In this document: piece after piece, positions 11,004 through 22,247 of the stretch
Layout: every line of letters begins with the position of its first letter
Position numbering within the stretch: the first letter of the stretch is position 1
From: Symsagittifera roscoffensis
Lineage: Eukaryota; Xenacoelomorpha; Acoela; Convolutidae
Length of the DNA: 64,000 bases
Assembly (NCBI RefSeq): GCF_963678635.1
Contig: NC_087063.1
Span: 38,330,759-38,394,758, forward strand
Direction: 5' to 3'
Translations under genes and position numbers: made by a program
The notes under the pieces: model-generated
What the model was told of the DNA's origin: nothing
The model's database searches: none
Seen by the model: only the letters and a program-made list of their open reading frames with translations

Positions 11004-14000
11004 GTGTCTTTGGCTATAGGGGTACAAAGGCAGACAGACATGAACCCAATTACGATTGTGTTTGCTGGTATCAATGACCATCTACACAGTAGAGGTTTTC
11101 TGAGCAGGCTCAGAGATCCTGCAACAACAGAAAACTCAGTATGGCCAGCGATAAAGGACATCCTGGAGTCGATTGGTGAAGTGGTGGATGCGACGAAGGA
11201 GGGGTTATTCAATAAAGTGGCATTGAGAGTAGTATTTGCGTTGTCTCCGGGATATGCACATCTCCCGGATGGACTGAGGTTTGTGTATGCAATGGTAGCC
11301 TTACTTTCGGAAGGAAAATATGATGTGATCATATCGGCCCCGAATCGCATGTTAGAAATGGAGAACCTGAGGCCACTTAAGGCTGAACTGCCTGCAGTAT
11401 GGTCAGATATCTCAAACGCGATGAGAGGATTCAAGGACCACGCGCTGCACATGTTAGTGTTGGACGAAGTGCTGGGGTTGGAACTGTCCAATTTCAGTCG
11501 ACAACTCAAACTGAAACCGGGAATAGACGACGACCATCGAGTGATCACGGCAATGTCCAACGACTTATGGTTCCGAGCAATGGAAGTGGCAAGTGAAGAC
11601 ACAAGAAGAAAAATTTCACTAGAGACGAGAGCTCATCTGGAGGCGATGGTTCTGAGAACCAAGCCGGAAGCCAACCAGTGGCTACACCTGAATCCTAGAG
11701 TAGCAGCATTGGGTGCAGATGCTTTTCAGCAAGGCCCCGTAATAATCACGAAGATACATGCCTACTTGTTGAAGGAGGTGAACCTGGCGGAAAATGCCGG
11801 AGAAAAGACCGCTTAGTTTGTGAACAGAATGTGTCTGATTACTCTGGAAACCTTCTGGACCCAGGAAGTGGAGGGACAGGAGGGATTTGAAAAGACAGAC
11901 AGCATGCTAGAAGGGTTGGGAGCCGGATGGACCGCGTCCTTCTTGGCAAAAGTTTACCCGAAAGTCTCGCACTATTTGATAAAGGAATTCCTCCAAGCAG
12001 TAGTGAGAGTATCGATAAAGGAACTAATAGCCTTGTTCGTGACGTTCGGAGCGGAGAGTTTCGTGAAAGGACCGGCGATACTGCTCACCGATGGAATACA
12101 GAACCTGCGGCTAGATGGACTTCTGACATTGATCGCAATTACCCATGGAAACTTGGGAGGACTAATGAAACTGGCACGTTGTCCAGAGCAGATGAAAGAG
12201 AGAGCGAGGAACTTGGATATGAAGAAATCCACAGACTCGTGGAACAAAATAAGAGACCTGAGACACACTCTTATCCAATATCTCTTGCAACAAAATCGCT
12301 TTGGAACGGGAGAAGACGAGACGATTGAAAGAGAGGAAGATGTTAGACGACATGTTGGAGGCATGCCGCTATCAACGGATCTGAGCTTGGCTATGAATGG
12401 CGCTGATCAGAGGAGTCACGGAGTTCGTGACAGTGATCTATGGACCAGCGGTCACGTTTGCGTTCCCTGACGTTAAAGTGGAAGCATATTGGAGGTCGGT
12501 GCTGCACCTGAACCTCATATCGGCAGTGGACGGTAGTACACTGAACTGGTGTGAGCAGCAAACATTGCGGGAGCTCATGAGTGAAGATCTGTTATTTGCG
12601 GAAATATTGGAGCCAGAGATGACAGTCATCAATTTTGACGATCACTTCCGTGACCGCATGGGAGAAGTAGAAAGAGGACACATCGAGGTGTTTCCAAAGC
12701 TTTGGAATCTGAGACCCTATGACAAAACGAATGGTGAAATAACCAGAGTGCCTCGTCTCACTGCAGCATATCACAAAGTGAGAGAAGAGACGAAGGACTG
12801 GGGCGATTACAAGAAGCTACCGGAGGCAATCCCTGAATTCCCTCTGATAAGAAGGATGTTGCTCGGAGCAGTCTCCGTGGTACAAACTCCTAGGTTGAGA
12901 GCATTCGAAACCAATGAAAGGAGAGTAGGGAATTTCTCGGGAACGATGGATCCATACTTCGTGGGGAGAAATGCCGCCGTGTTACAGTACACACGATTTG
13001 CGTACACGGATCAAGCGACGAGAAGGCGAATAAGCAACGCCGCTACTCCCAAGCCTGGAAGATTTGATGAGGAATGGAAGGGACTAGGCTTAGCTCCGAT
13101 GAGAATGAGAGGCAGGACAGAATTGCCTGAAGCCTCATTAATCCTGACTAGCGTAAAGCAGGAGATGAAAGTGGGAGGAGTACTGCAGACGAGAACCTTC
13201 CTAGCACCCTTCGGCTGTGAAGAAACCAAAGTGGTCCATGGAGAAGAAGAAGATAAATCGGCCGGTACACTGCTCATACCGAAATTTCAGGAAGAAGCCG
13301 ACAATGACGAACAAGGACCAGTGAGCCCGAACAAAGATAAGTCAGAAGGAAATGACGGACAGGGTGGAAGTCGTCAAACCGAAGAACCCATGCAACAAGA
13401 TCAAGCTGGTGGGGAAGACGACAGGGCATCGACAGGAGGAACATCCAGCCTGGATTTTAACATCTTCAGTGATCTTGAGAATAATGCAGATACGTTGGAG
13501 GCGACTGAGCCAGCGGATGAAGGCACCTCGACACTGGAGCCTCCGTCAGCCTTTATGGAAATGAAACAGAATTTGCCGGAGAGCAGCTCTCCTGGCAATT
13601 CAAGAAATAACGACCAGAGAATCCTCATGGAATCACCTCAGAGGAGAAGAATAGAGGCCTCAGCCAGAGTACCTTTCTTGGGAACGCTGCCCGAAGAAGA
13701 ATGGGAAGTACATCACCGAGACCACGAGAGTAGGACGGGATGTAAGCTGGACAGAGTGGCGTTTATAGAAGATGTCTGGACCGTGATTCAGAGCTATGGA
13801 ACCCAGTCCATCCTCAAAACAGGTCTCAATCAACCCTTGATGAGAGAAGTACTTGACAAGCTTGATGAGTGTGAAGGGAGACTGAGTGAGTTGTTGATCG
13901 ACTCTGCCACTGATGAGAGTGAAGCGAATTCTCCCATCAAGATGACACCGCAGGACGATGAAGGAGAGGTGGTGTACCTGTCAAGAACCAGGAGAGTGAC

Positions 14001-17000
14001 GATGCGATCGAAAATGGTGATTGATAAAATCAATGCGATGAAAATGAAGTTAGGCAGCAGAGTGATGCCGAGGAGAATTGGAAAGACGAAAGTGGATTCA
14101 GAGATATCGATGAAAGCTGGTAACTCAGCGAAAAGGAAACGAGTCGAGGAGGTCATGGATTTGGGGCAAGGTGATTATCAATTGTCTGGCACAGAAAGAA
14201 TATTAACTGATATAGCGATGGTGCCACCCATTCTCATGGCAGGGATAAAGTCAACCGGTTATAAATCCAAAAGGAGTGACCGCACTCTGACTGGAGCAAC
14301 CTTAGAAATGGAAATACTCAGCCAATGTGGAGAGAGCAAAATGAAAGACTTCAAGCCATCTTCCATGAATCATGGAAAGGGAAGTGTTGCAGGACAACTA
14401 ACACCAGTGGAATACAACCGACTAACAGTGTCGGAGACAGTGTCGATAGATGAACCCACCGGTGGATACATGGAGATGTTGGAATACCGAAACTCGGCTA
14501 GAGGGTATGTAATGGCCCTGGAAGACGAAAAAGCCATGGAGGGTTATCTGGAAACGATGTTGCAAGGCACCACCCTCAAGCAGAAGGCGTATGGAACTTT
14601 GGCGTCGTCTGACGTACAGTCGGAAACGATCGAGCAGTTAGTGAGCCTTCCATGGAAAGCAGTAGTGTTGAGGTATTTCGAAGAAGAAATGAGGACTACG
14701 CCAAGAATACATGCTCTCGTGGCAGTACCTTACGTAAGAACAGAGTTACAACTCAGGTTCGCCTGGTACATGATGGGACTGACTCGAGAAGAATATGATT
14801 CAGAAGAAAGGAAGAGATCAAAAGAAGAGAAGGTTTTCCTTATGACGAATCTGAGGGATCTGATAGTCCAGGAGGGAGCAGCAGTAGCGTGTGCGAAGCG
14901 GAGAGACGCTCTCTGTTTCATTCGATTCATGATAGAGCAGATTTCAGTACCTGCATTAAACACTTGTGTTAAAATGTTGAGGGAAGGCGATGAGCGAACG
15001 AAAGCCTTATTCTTGCTAGCACTGCTGGATATGCAGCAAAGTAAACCGATGAGGGTGAACATGAAAGAACCTGACGAATTGGAACCCATGAAAAAGACAG
15101 ACGAAATCAGGAGATTCTCAAACAAGGAGATGAGACTCACTAAAGAATTTATGGGAGCATTGCCGAAATCCAGTGAATACTGTGGACCGATCAAGAAGAA
15201 ATCATATAGCTACGTATCCGGGATCATAGGGATAGCGTACAATCCTTTCCTGAGTGAAGACATACGCGATTGCTTCTTTGATTATGAGCAGGCGGTGTTA
15301 CTAAGATTCTGGACATCCAGAATTGTAACGATTAAGAGCGTTAACAATCCACAGGCCAAATTGGGACTGGTCTTGGAAGAAGAGGTGACTGCACCTTCAG
15401 TACCGAAATCCGACAAGAGAGTGGAGTTTGGGTTGGGATTCTCAGATGAATTACTGAGAACAAGCTTGATGGCAGTGTGGGAATTGATGAGGCCATCATG
15501 GTGTCCTAGTCCCAACGCTGACTCAATTTTACGGGCGACACAAGACATACAGAGGGAACTGAATGCAGACTGTAACCTGCGTGACCTCAACATCATATAT
15601 AATGTGATGATAACAGCCTCTAAGAGCAACGGAGAAGATAAAGTGGAGTTGCCTGGCTGGGGACCAGAAGACTGGGTCAAACCTGGTAGCTGTCTGGCGG
15701 AAGTCTGTGGACTGGAGGGTCACGTTTGTGGAGGTCTAGACTGTGTGAAAACCCTGGGGAAACAACACAAGCAATTGACAGTATTGTTTGGAAACGTAGT
15801 GATGAAAGCAAGAACGGAAACGGAACTGATAGCAGATTGCCATGGAGGAACCGATGTGAATCTAGTGACTGCACTAGGATTCTACAGCATGTTTGGTTCT
15901 TTAGAGTCAACATTGAATCTAGAACATAAACATGAGATGGTCACAGCCATCAGCGTAGAAGTATTCCCAGGAGTTCTGCAGACTAAGCAGAAATACATAG
16001 GAAAATGGAGGTAAGCAATCGAGACAGAAATGAACATCAGACGCAGCGAAACTTATTGTAGACCATCAGGAGCACGATATTTGGTGGGTTCAACGTTGGC
16101 TCCAATGTGCAAGAGCAGATATCCTGTACATTTCGTAGCTGTGGACGTGAAGAGTACAAGAACGATTGTGGATCAAGCCTTCTCAGTGCCGAAGTGTGTG
16201 AGACTGGCGAGAATGTCCGAGAAGTCTTACGAGTTGCTATGTAAGATGTTCTCAGCAGTTCCAGAGAGAACCTAAGAAGAGTTGGAAACAATATTAGGAA
16301 AGAAGTTCATGGGATATGTGAGCGGGAACTTCAGTGACTTTGAAAAACAGAAACAGAGAGGATCAACTGTCACAGATTACAATGCAGTAGATGAGAATGA
16401 TGAAGTCCACCGAGTGATGATGGAAGTGGAACCATTGCTGGAAGCTTCGGGAAAACGTAATTGGAGGAGCTTCATGTTGACACATGACGAGTTTCCTTGC
16501 CACTGCTTGCTGCAGACCTGGTGGTATCCCAAGCGTAGTAATCTGATGTTGATCTGGGACTCTGGAGAGCTGCTCTCCATGGGTTTACCAGATTCATCAC
16601 AGCCCGTAACAATAGTGATAGTGGGAGTTATGATGGCGATACGATGGCTGGAAGCTCATATGAGAGAGAATAATAGACAGGAGGCACCGACGAGAGAACA
16701 GTTGCGGAAGTTAGATTGTCTAAAAGATTTAGATCTTTTTGAGACAATGTGCAAAGTTCTAAACATTCCGATGGAAGTTTAGAAGATATGGGCAAGAAAA
16801 CGATTGATGCCATGGTTCAGAGCTAACATGACTGCATGGTTGTACGAGTATGCGAAAAAGCATATGTCGAAGCATGGCAGAGTGTACAGTGAATATCAGC
16901 TGGACATTGGGGCAGGAGCTTTCAAGCGAACTTTCGTGACTCATCGGAATGCAGTGACCACCGCTGTGAAAAGAATTTCCGGGACGAGTGAGCGTAGTGG

Positions 17001-17244
17001 AAATGAGAAGGCAGAGATGCTGAAAGAAGATTTGGAGAGAAACGTGACGTTGTGTCTCCACAACAGCTTCTGCAGGAACAGAGAATCCAACGTGGATCCC
17101 CTACCTTGCTGTAAACAGAGGGTAGAAGAGCAGAAGTGTTGGAGGACGGCTTCCAACAGCGTCAGGATAGCCAACGATGTGCTACAAGACACGGAAACCG
17201 AAAGTGCGGAGTCAGTATCACAGGAGGAAGAAATGGAACATTGA
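11004..17244 (+). pseudogene. Element A downstream coding region, function unknown (broken)
   Basis: Long coding remnant after the SGNH-like ORF. A 'GINDH' motif near 11070 vaguely recalls SGNH block III, so a second related domain is possible. From about 12900 onward it aligns with element B's downstream coding region. Shared landmarks are a 'VSGIIGIAYNPFL'-like motif near 15220, a Cys/His cluster near 15690-15745, and 'FSVPKCVRLAR' near 16190. I see no signal peptide, transmembrane segment or furin-like site, so it does not look like an envelope gene. About six interruptions. Confidence 0.6.
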
Positions 17245-18118
17245 CGAATGACCGAAGGACAAGATGAAAAAAGAAGCGAAATTAGAAGAATTTAGAAGTT
17301 TTAGAACTTCTAAACGACGAAAAAAGAAGAAAACAAAGGAGTGATGAAGAAAAGTTAAAACTCAGAATTGTTTTATGTGTGTGAAAAACTCCAGTGAGAA
17401 ACCAAGCAACCAAGTTGTAATTGAAAACTGAAACATTTAGTTGAGTTTTGAAATTGTTGCATTTATAAATTTGCATTTTGATTTTGGCTGAAGTGGCTTT
17501 AGAGACACTTATTATTTATTTAGAAAGGCTTAAGAGAAGAGTATATTTAAATATTCCAGCCTGCATGATTGTTTTTAATCACTTAGGAAGACTGATCACT
17601 TTGTGGTGACATGAAAGACTTGAGTAATCTGTTGAAGAGGGAGGTTGTTACATTGTTCTTTCTAACCACAAAGTTTCTTAGTTTTAATATTCAGGACAAT
17701 AACAAGCAAGATTTCCGAAGGGAAAAGCGTTGTAGGATAATTTTAGCTTGTTGGTTGGCAGGACTGTCCTGCAAGCCAACACCTTTTAAATCAGAGATAA
17801 AGAGTTTTAATCGGGATATTGACACTGGAAGTCAGAAAATATGTTTTATCTTAGGTCATATCTCCAGTGTGCAGATTAATAAAAGAATTTGAAGGCTATA
17901 GTGATGTAGTATGATGCCATACTTGTATTCTGCAGTGAATCGATGTGACGTGGATAAAAGTGAATACGTGCATTTTGTAAATTCTCTTCGATGACACTGT
18001 GCCAATTTTACGAACATTGCGCGATTCAATGAGGACATTGACAGGACTGTCCGGGGAGTATGTGACATTCGACCAGAATGTGAAAAATGCAATCTATGCA
18101 GACTTCGAGTTTTTAGTA
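16990..18118 (+). repeat. Element A 3' LTR, left part (interrupted by element B)
   Basis: By alignment with element B, A's LTR starts near 16990, inside the end of the downstream coding region. It carries the TCCGGGGAG motif at 18050-18058 in the same context as B's LTR (18822-18830). The LTR is cut at 18118 by element B and resumes at 36661. The left boundary is approximate because no other LTR of A is in the window. Confidence 0.6.
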
Positions 18119-19736
18119 AGAGACAATACCAAGGCGAGGGAATCGATACTAGAGGAGGACCTGGCGAAGGACGTGAGCTTGAGCCTGCACAATTCCTTTT
18201 GTTTGAACCGGGAATCTAGGGTGAAGGCACTACCCAACCAAGCAAAGAGGTTGCAAGAGCAAAGAGAATGGATGCGATCCTACGAGCAGCTGAAGGCTTG
18301 GGAGGAGATTGTGATTAGCTCCGATGATGAAGAGGAACTGTTGAGACAGTTTGCCGTATCTAGTACTTCAGGGTGCAGTACCTCCAAGGCGAAGAGTGCG
18401 AGATGAGCAGGTGGCTCGAATGGATCTTGAGTCTTGAGAGGGAAAGGGGGCTTGAGCGTGGATCCGGGTGAAACCTGGGTTCACGAAAAAGAAATTTTAA
18501 CAAAACAAGATATTGTTATTAATATGCTATATCTATTAAATAAACGAAAATGCTGCATGACAATTTCCTAATTGAATGGGACAAAAGAAATTTTAAATTG
18601 GCTTGAAAAGCGAGAATTCAAGGGTGCAGGTGTGTACAGATTTTGATTGCTGTTTAGCGATAGTGTGAAAATTTTACATGGCTGTGAATTTTGGAGTGTA
18701 GATAAGCTTAAGTCTGCTGCAAACTTCTGTAAATGACCACTGGCACTGTATCTTGAGTAACACTCGGTTTTCTGGGACTCACTGGCAGAAGACAGCACGC
18801 GATGAGGACATCGATCTCGAGTCCGGGGAGTATGTGCCAGTCGGTCATATTTGGAAGTTTGACCTTGAGAGAAGCAAAAAGCACTTAATTTTGGAGTGAA
18901 ATTTAATTTTTCAAAATTTCGAATGGAACCTGTCATGCACGATTTTCTCGCGATAACTGAAAATCAGAAAAGAGAAGTCAGAACGATCGAGTGACAATCG
19001 CGGGAAAGTTGCTAGAAAAATCAGTGGGAAATTGCTATTCGCAATTTCAGTAGCAATAATAATCGAGAGTAGAGCTGTCCCATCTAAAACAGAGACGAGC
19101 GCATTCCCACGAACTGGATTGTTGTGATTGGAGTACTATTATTAACTGGACCAGAGTGAACCTTCGGTGGAAAGGTGGACAGCTAGAGTGTCCCAATGGT
19201 TCACGAGAACTTACAGTCTAGAGTAAAAACTTGTTCTTGTTATTGAAACTGACTAACATTAAACTCATTTTAGTTACTTAATTGATTCTTGAGTTGCTTA
19301 CCGACTTATTTACTTCCTGGTTCTTGAGCGTGCTACAATGTGAGTACTAATTTAAATTTCTAGAGTGTGTTTTATGATTGTTATGTTGAGGTGAGGCGAG
19401 TTTTAGGTTGATCCATCTGAAATGGATCAAAGTTCCACTGTCTAATAAAAAGTAACTTAACGGATTGTTCCAACCCGGTTTTTAACGGCGTTCATGTATT
19501 TTGGGTATCTAGAGACCTGAGTATGGGGACGTTAATAATTCTAGAGTGGGGGGATATTTTAGTAGTAGCCTTTAAGCTGTAACGGGTCGTAGTCTCATGT
19601 CACAAGCGAACCGAATTGGCTCCGACTGATTTGAGGTACAAAAACACAAGAGATAGTGTCCCTGACTCTTGAGCCAATGGTTATAGGGCCTATTTTTCTT
19701 AAGCCTCATGTGTGACTGCAGTAGACGAATGTTACA
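18119..19736 (+). repeat. Element B 5' LTR
   Basis: Near-identical to 35041-36657, with about six substitutions and one one-base indel over 1.62 kb. It contains a copy of the last ~95 codons of the downstream coding region (18119-18406), a TCCGGGGAG motif (18822-18830), an AATAAA polyadenylation signal at 19444-19449 and the terminal GAATGTTACA. An AT-rich TATA-like stretch lies near 18520-18545. Confidence 0.9.
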
Positions 19737-19747
19737 TAGTGTTTTTA

Positions 19748-19762
19748 TGGCGCTCCTGGGTG
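19748..19762 (+). promoter_or_regulatory. Candidate primer-binding site (tRNA-Asn-like)
   Basis: TGGCGCTCCTGGGTG begins 11 bases after the 5' LTR end. Its reverse complement ends in CCA and resembles the 3' end of animal tRNA-Asn (CACCCAGGgaCGCCA type), with two differences from the human sequence as I remember it. The position and the leading TGG are right for an LTR-element primer site. The host tRNA sequence is not available here. Confidence 0.55.
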
Positions 19763-20240
19763 TTTACGACATCAAGACTACGAAGTCGAACCCACTTGAG
19801 ACAGCTTCGGGCTGAATGCCCATTCTAGAGTACCGGCGGTACGGTTCGACGGGAACGTGCAAACCTTCCGGTTGTACCGTGATAGCTTTTTAAGAAAACT
19901 CGAGAAAACTTCCTGGTACGCTTTCCGAACGAGGCTTAGCTAACCGAGTAAAGGGGGGCAACTAGGGGGACAAAAACACGAGCAAAAAGATAAAAAGCAA
20001 AACAAAAACCAAAAAAGAATAGAAAAAGGAACAAAAACCCTAAAACGAAAAAAGACAGTGACTTTGACACCAGATTAGTTGGATCAAACCTTTATATTAA
20101 TTAAATAGTATACCCATACTGTTTTACAAGTTCGATCGTTTCGATCAACCTAGTAATTGAATCCAGTAACCTTAATAAAGTGCCCGAGTGTGGGGCGTTG
20201 TCAAGGGTTTTCAGATTGCTTGGAACTTAGCTGGACAACA

Positions 20241-20450
20241 AGGAGACTTGACTGGAAGAGGTGACCAGCCGAGTGGGAAGGTTGTTCAGGAGCACTTGAT
20301 CTGAACCAATAGGAGACTCGACTGGAACAGGTGACCGGCCGAGTGGGAAACAGGTTCAGGAACACTTGAGCTGTAGGAGACTGAACCAATAGGAGACTGA
20401 GCTGGAACAGGTGATCAGTCGAGTGGGAAAGCAGCCAAGAAGGATTTGAC
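20241..20450 (+). repeat. Imperfect tandem repeat, ~70-80 bp x 3
   Basis: Copies start at 20241, 20311 and 20391. Each begins AGGAGACT, then a 'GACTGGAA.AGGTGA' core and 'CGAGTGGGAA'. Part of the element B leader. Confidence 0.8.
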
Positions 20451-20648
20451 AGTTCTCGAGTTCTCAAGTTGGGCAGAACGGGTATCGTTACAATTCACAT
20501 TACATTATAGGAAATAAATGTAAAATTGGATAAGCGATATCCCCCGGTTTTGAGAAACGTTTTTACTTGAGCAGGCCTGGAGACAGGTCTACGGTTTTCT
20601 CTTGAGAGGTTTAGCACCCGGCGCTTAAGGTAATTTTAGGTTTAAGAA

Positions 20649-20727
20649 GGGGGGCTAAAAAGGGGGGAGGTTAGAAGGGGGGCTGGTTAAGTTAGAGGTT
20701 GGCGGTAGTAAATTGTAAAAAGGGGGG
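20649..20727 (+). other. Four G6 runs, G-quadruplex candidate
   Basis: Runs of six G at 20649-20654, 20662-20667, 20677-20682 and 20722-20727. The first three are separated by 7 and 9 bases and the last by 39. All are on the sense (RNA) strand of element B's leader. Confidence 0.55.
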
Positions 20728-21304
20728 AAATTAGAGTAACTAATTAGTCGACATCGTTGATTTAGTTACATTAGTCATTTACACGCGTTGGTCATAGGAA
20801 GCGGATATCCAAAATTGGAATTAGGTTAAGGTAGGTACCCTGGTCGGATCGGTAGGGGGGAACGGACATAGACAGTTTTTGTGATACCCCACAAGATCGC
20901 TAGCAGGGGGGAAGGAAACGCGTGGCAATTAGGTACCAGACATTTTTTTCGATAGAAGGTAGACATTTGTCACCTTTGAATTTTAGGTGGGCTCATCTTT
21001 CTGTTTTTATTACTTTTTCTTGCTTAGATTTTTGTTGCATTTTGGTGAGGATTTGTGTTAAAATTTTGTACGAACAGGTGATCACAAGATACCTGCGCAC
21101 AGGTTTTGGTCTCAAGTTACTTGGAACATTGAAATAGAGGTAGCCAAAAAGAGAAATAAGAAAAAAGGGGGTCAGCATTTGGCTTTTAAGAGAGGATTTT
21201 GGGAAAATTTTACTAGAGCTTGAGTGGTGGTACAAGGTACGGCGAATCAAGAAGTCCCCATAACGAAGAGGAAAGAAGTCCCACCACCCAGACACTTGTC
21301 AACA

Positions 21305-21985
21305 GTCTTGGGACAGTGCCGAAGAAGTCTTAGGAGAGGACAGTCTTGGGACAGTACAGTCTTGGGACAGTGGTCTTGGGACAGGGTCTTGGGACAGGGT
21401 CTTGGGACAAGGGTCTTGGGACAGGGTCTTGGGACAAGGTCTTGGGACAAGGTCTTTGGACAAGGGTCTTGGGACAGGGTCTTGGGACAGGGTCTTGGGA
21501 CAAGGTCTTGGGACAGGGTCTTGGGACAAGGTCTTGGGACAGGGTCTTGGGACAAGGTCTTGGGACAAGGGTCTTGGGACAGGGTCTTGGGACAGGGTCT
21601 TGGGACAGGGTCTTGGGACAGGGGTCTTGGGACAGGGGTCTTGGGACAGTAGTCTTGGGACACTAGTCTTGGGACACTAGTCTTGAGACACTGGTCTTGG
21701 GACACTAGTCTTGGGACACTAGTCTTGGGACAGTAGTCTTGGGACAGTAGTCTTGGGACAGTAGTCTTGGGACACTAGTCTTGGGACAGTAGTCTTGGGA
21801 CACTAGTCTTGGGACACTAGTCTTGGGACAGTAGTCTTGGGACACTAGCCTTGGGACAGTAGTCTTGGACAAGAGTCTTGGGACACGGCCGGAAAGTACT
21901 GGGACGGTACCGAACAGTCTTGGGACAGGAGAAAGAAGCCTGGGACGGTACAAAGAAGAGTAGGGACGGCAATTGGAAGTCTTGG
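21305..21985 (+). repeat. TCTTGGGACA minisatellite in element B leader
   Basis: Roughly fifty head-to-tail units of 12-14 bp around the core GTCTTGGGACA. The left half has G/A-type linkers (GG, AAGG). From about 21650 the linker switches to AGT..(G/C)T types. Some units near both ends are degenerate. The frames this creates on both strands are repeat artefacts. Confidence 0.95.
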
Positions 21986-22247
21986 GACAGTATAAAAATT
22001 GAAGTAAAATTACAAGAAGTGTTTTAAGACAGAATTAAGATAGAACAAGACTAATTGGAACCAGGTACGGTTGAGACTACAAATAAGGAAAGTTTCTCGA
22101 AAAGTTAATAAAGAGAACTGAAACAAGGTTTTCACCACGTTGTATATTTTTTTAAGAAATATTTTTTTTTTCTCGAAAGATTTTATTCTTAGAATAGGAT
22201 TGTGTATATAGTAAAATTGTAAATAAGAGCAATTGTAAATAAAAATA

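Larger units (their letters stand above)
1..18118 (+). mobile_element. Element A: old Ty3/gypsy-type LTR element, broken, 5' end outside window
   Basis: A giant LTR retrotransposon relic. The window opens inside gag, so the 5' LTR and leader are not visible. Order of parts: gag with two CCHC knuckles, protease (DTGA), reverse transcriptase (YVDD near 3240), RNase H, integrase, macro-like domain, coiled coil, SGNH-like ORF, long downstream region, 3' LTR. The order PR-RT-RH-IN and the RT motifs fit Ty3/gypsy (Metaviridae). Proteins are closely similar to element B, but many synonymous sites differ, so A is a sister subfamily and not a recent duplicate. I estimate about fifteen interruptions. 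Its 3' LTR is split by element B, and the remaining tail lies at 36661-36761. Confidence 0.9.
19737..22247 (+). other. Element B untranslated leader
   Basis: 2.5 kb between the 5' LTR and gag-pol with no credible coding frame. In order: primer site, a purine-rich run near 19950-19980, a three-copy 70-80-bp tandem repeat (20241-20450), four G6 runs (20649-20727), and the TCTTGGGACA minisatellite (21305-21985). It ends in an A/T-rich stretch before the ATG at 22248. Such a leader would be expected to hold packaging and dimerisation signals, but none can be assigned. Confidence 0.8.

Noticed and set aside
11060-11100. Second complete SGNH domain in element A
   Set aside because: Only a 'GINDH' motif resembles block III. 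The GDS and DxxH blocks are not found in proper order.
21224-21953. Several open frames on both strands encoding short repeated peptides
   Set aside because: They arise from the TCTTGGGACA minisatellite, whose units lack stops in several frames.
21305-21985. CRISPR-like regular repeat array
   Set aside because: Units are contiguous with no unique spacers, in a eukaryotic retroelement leader.
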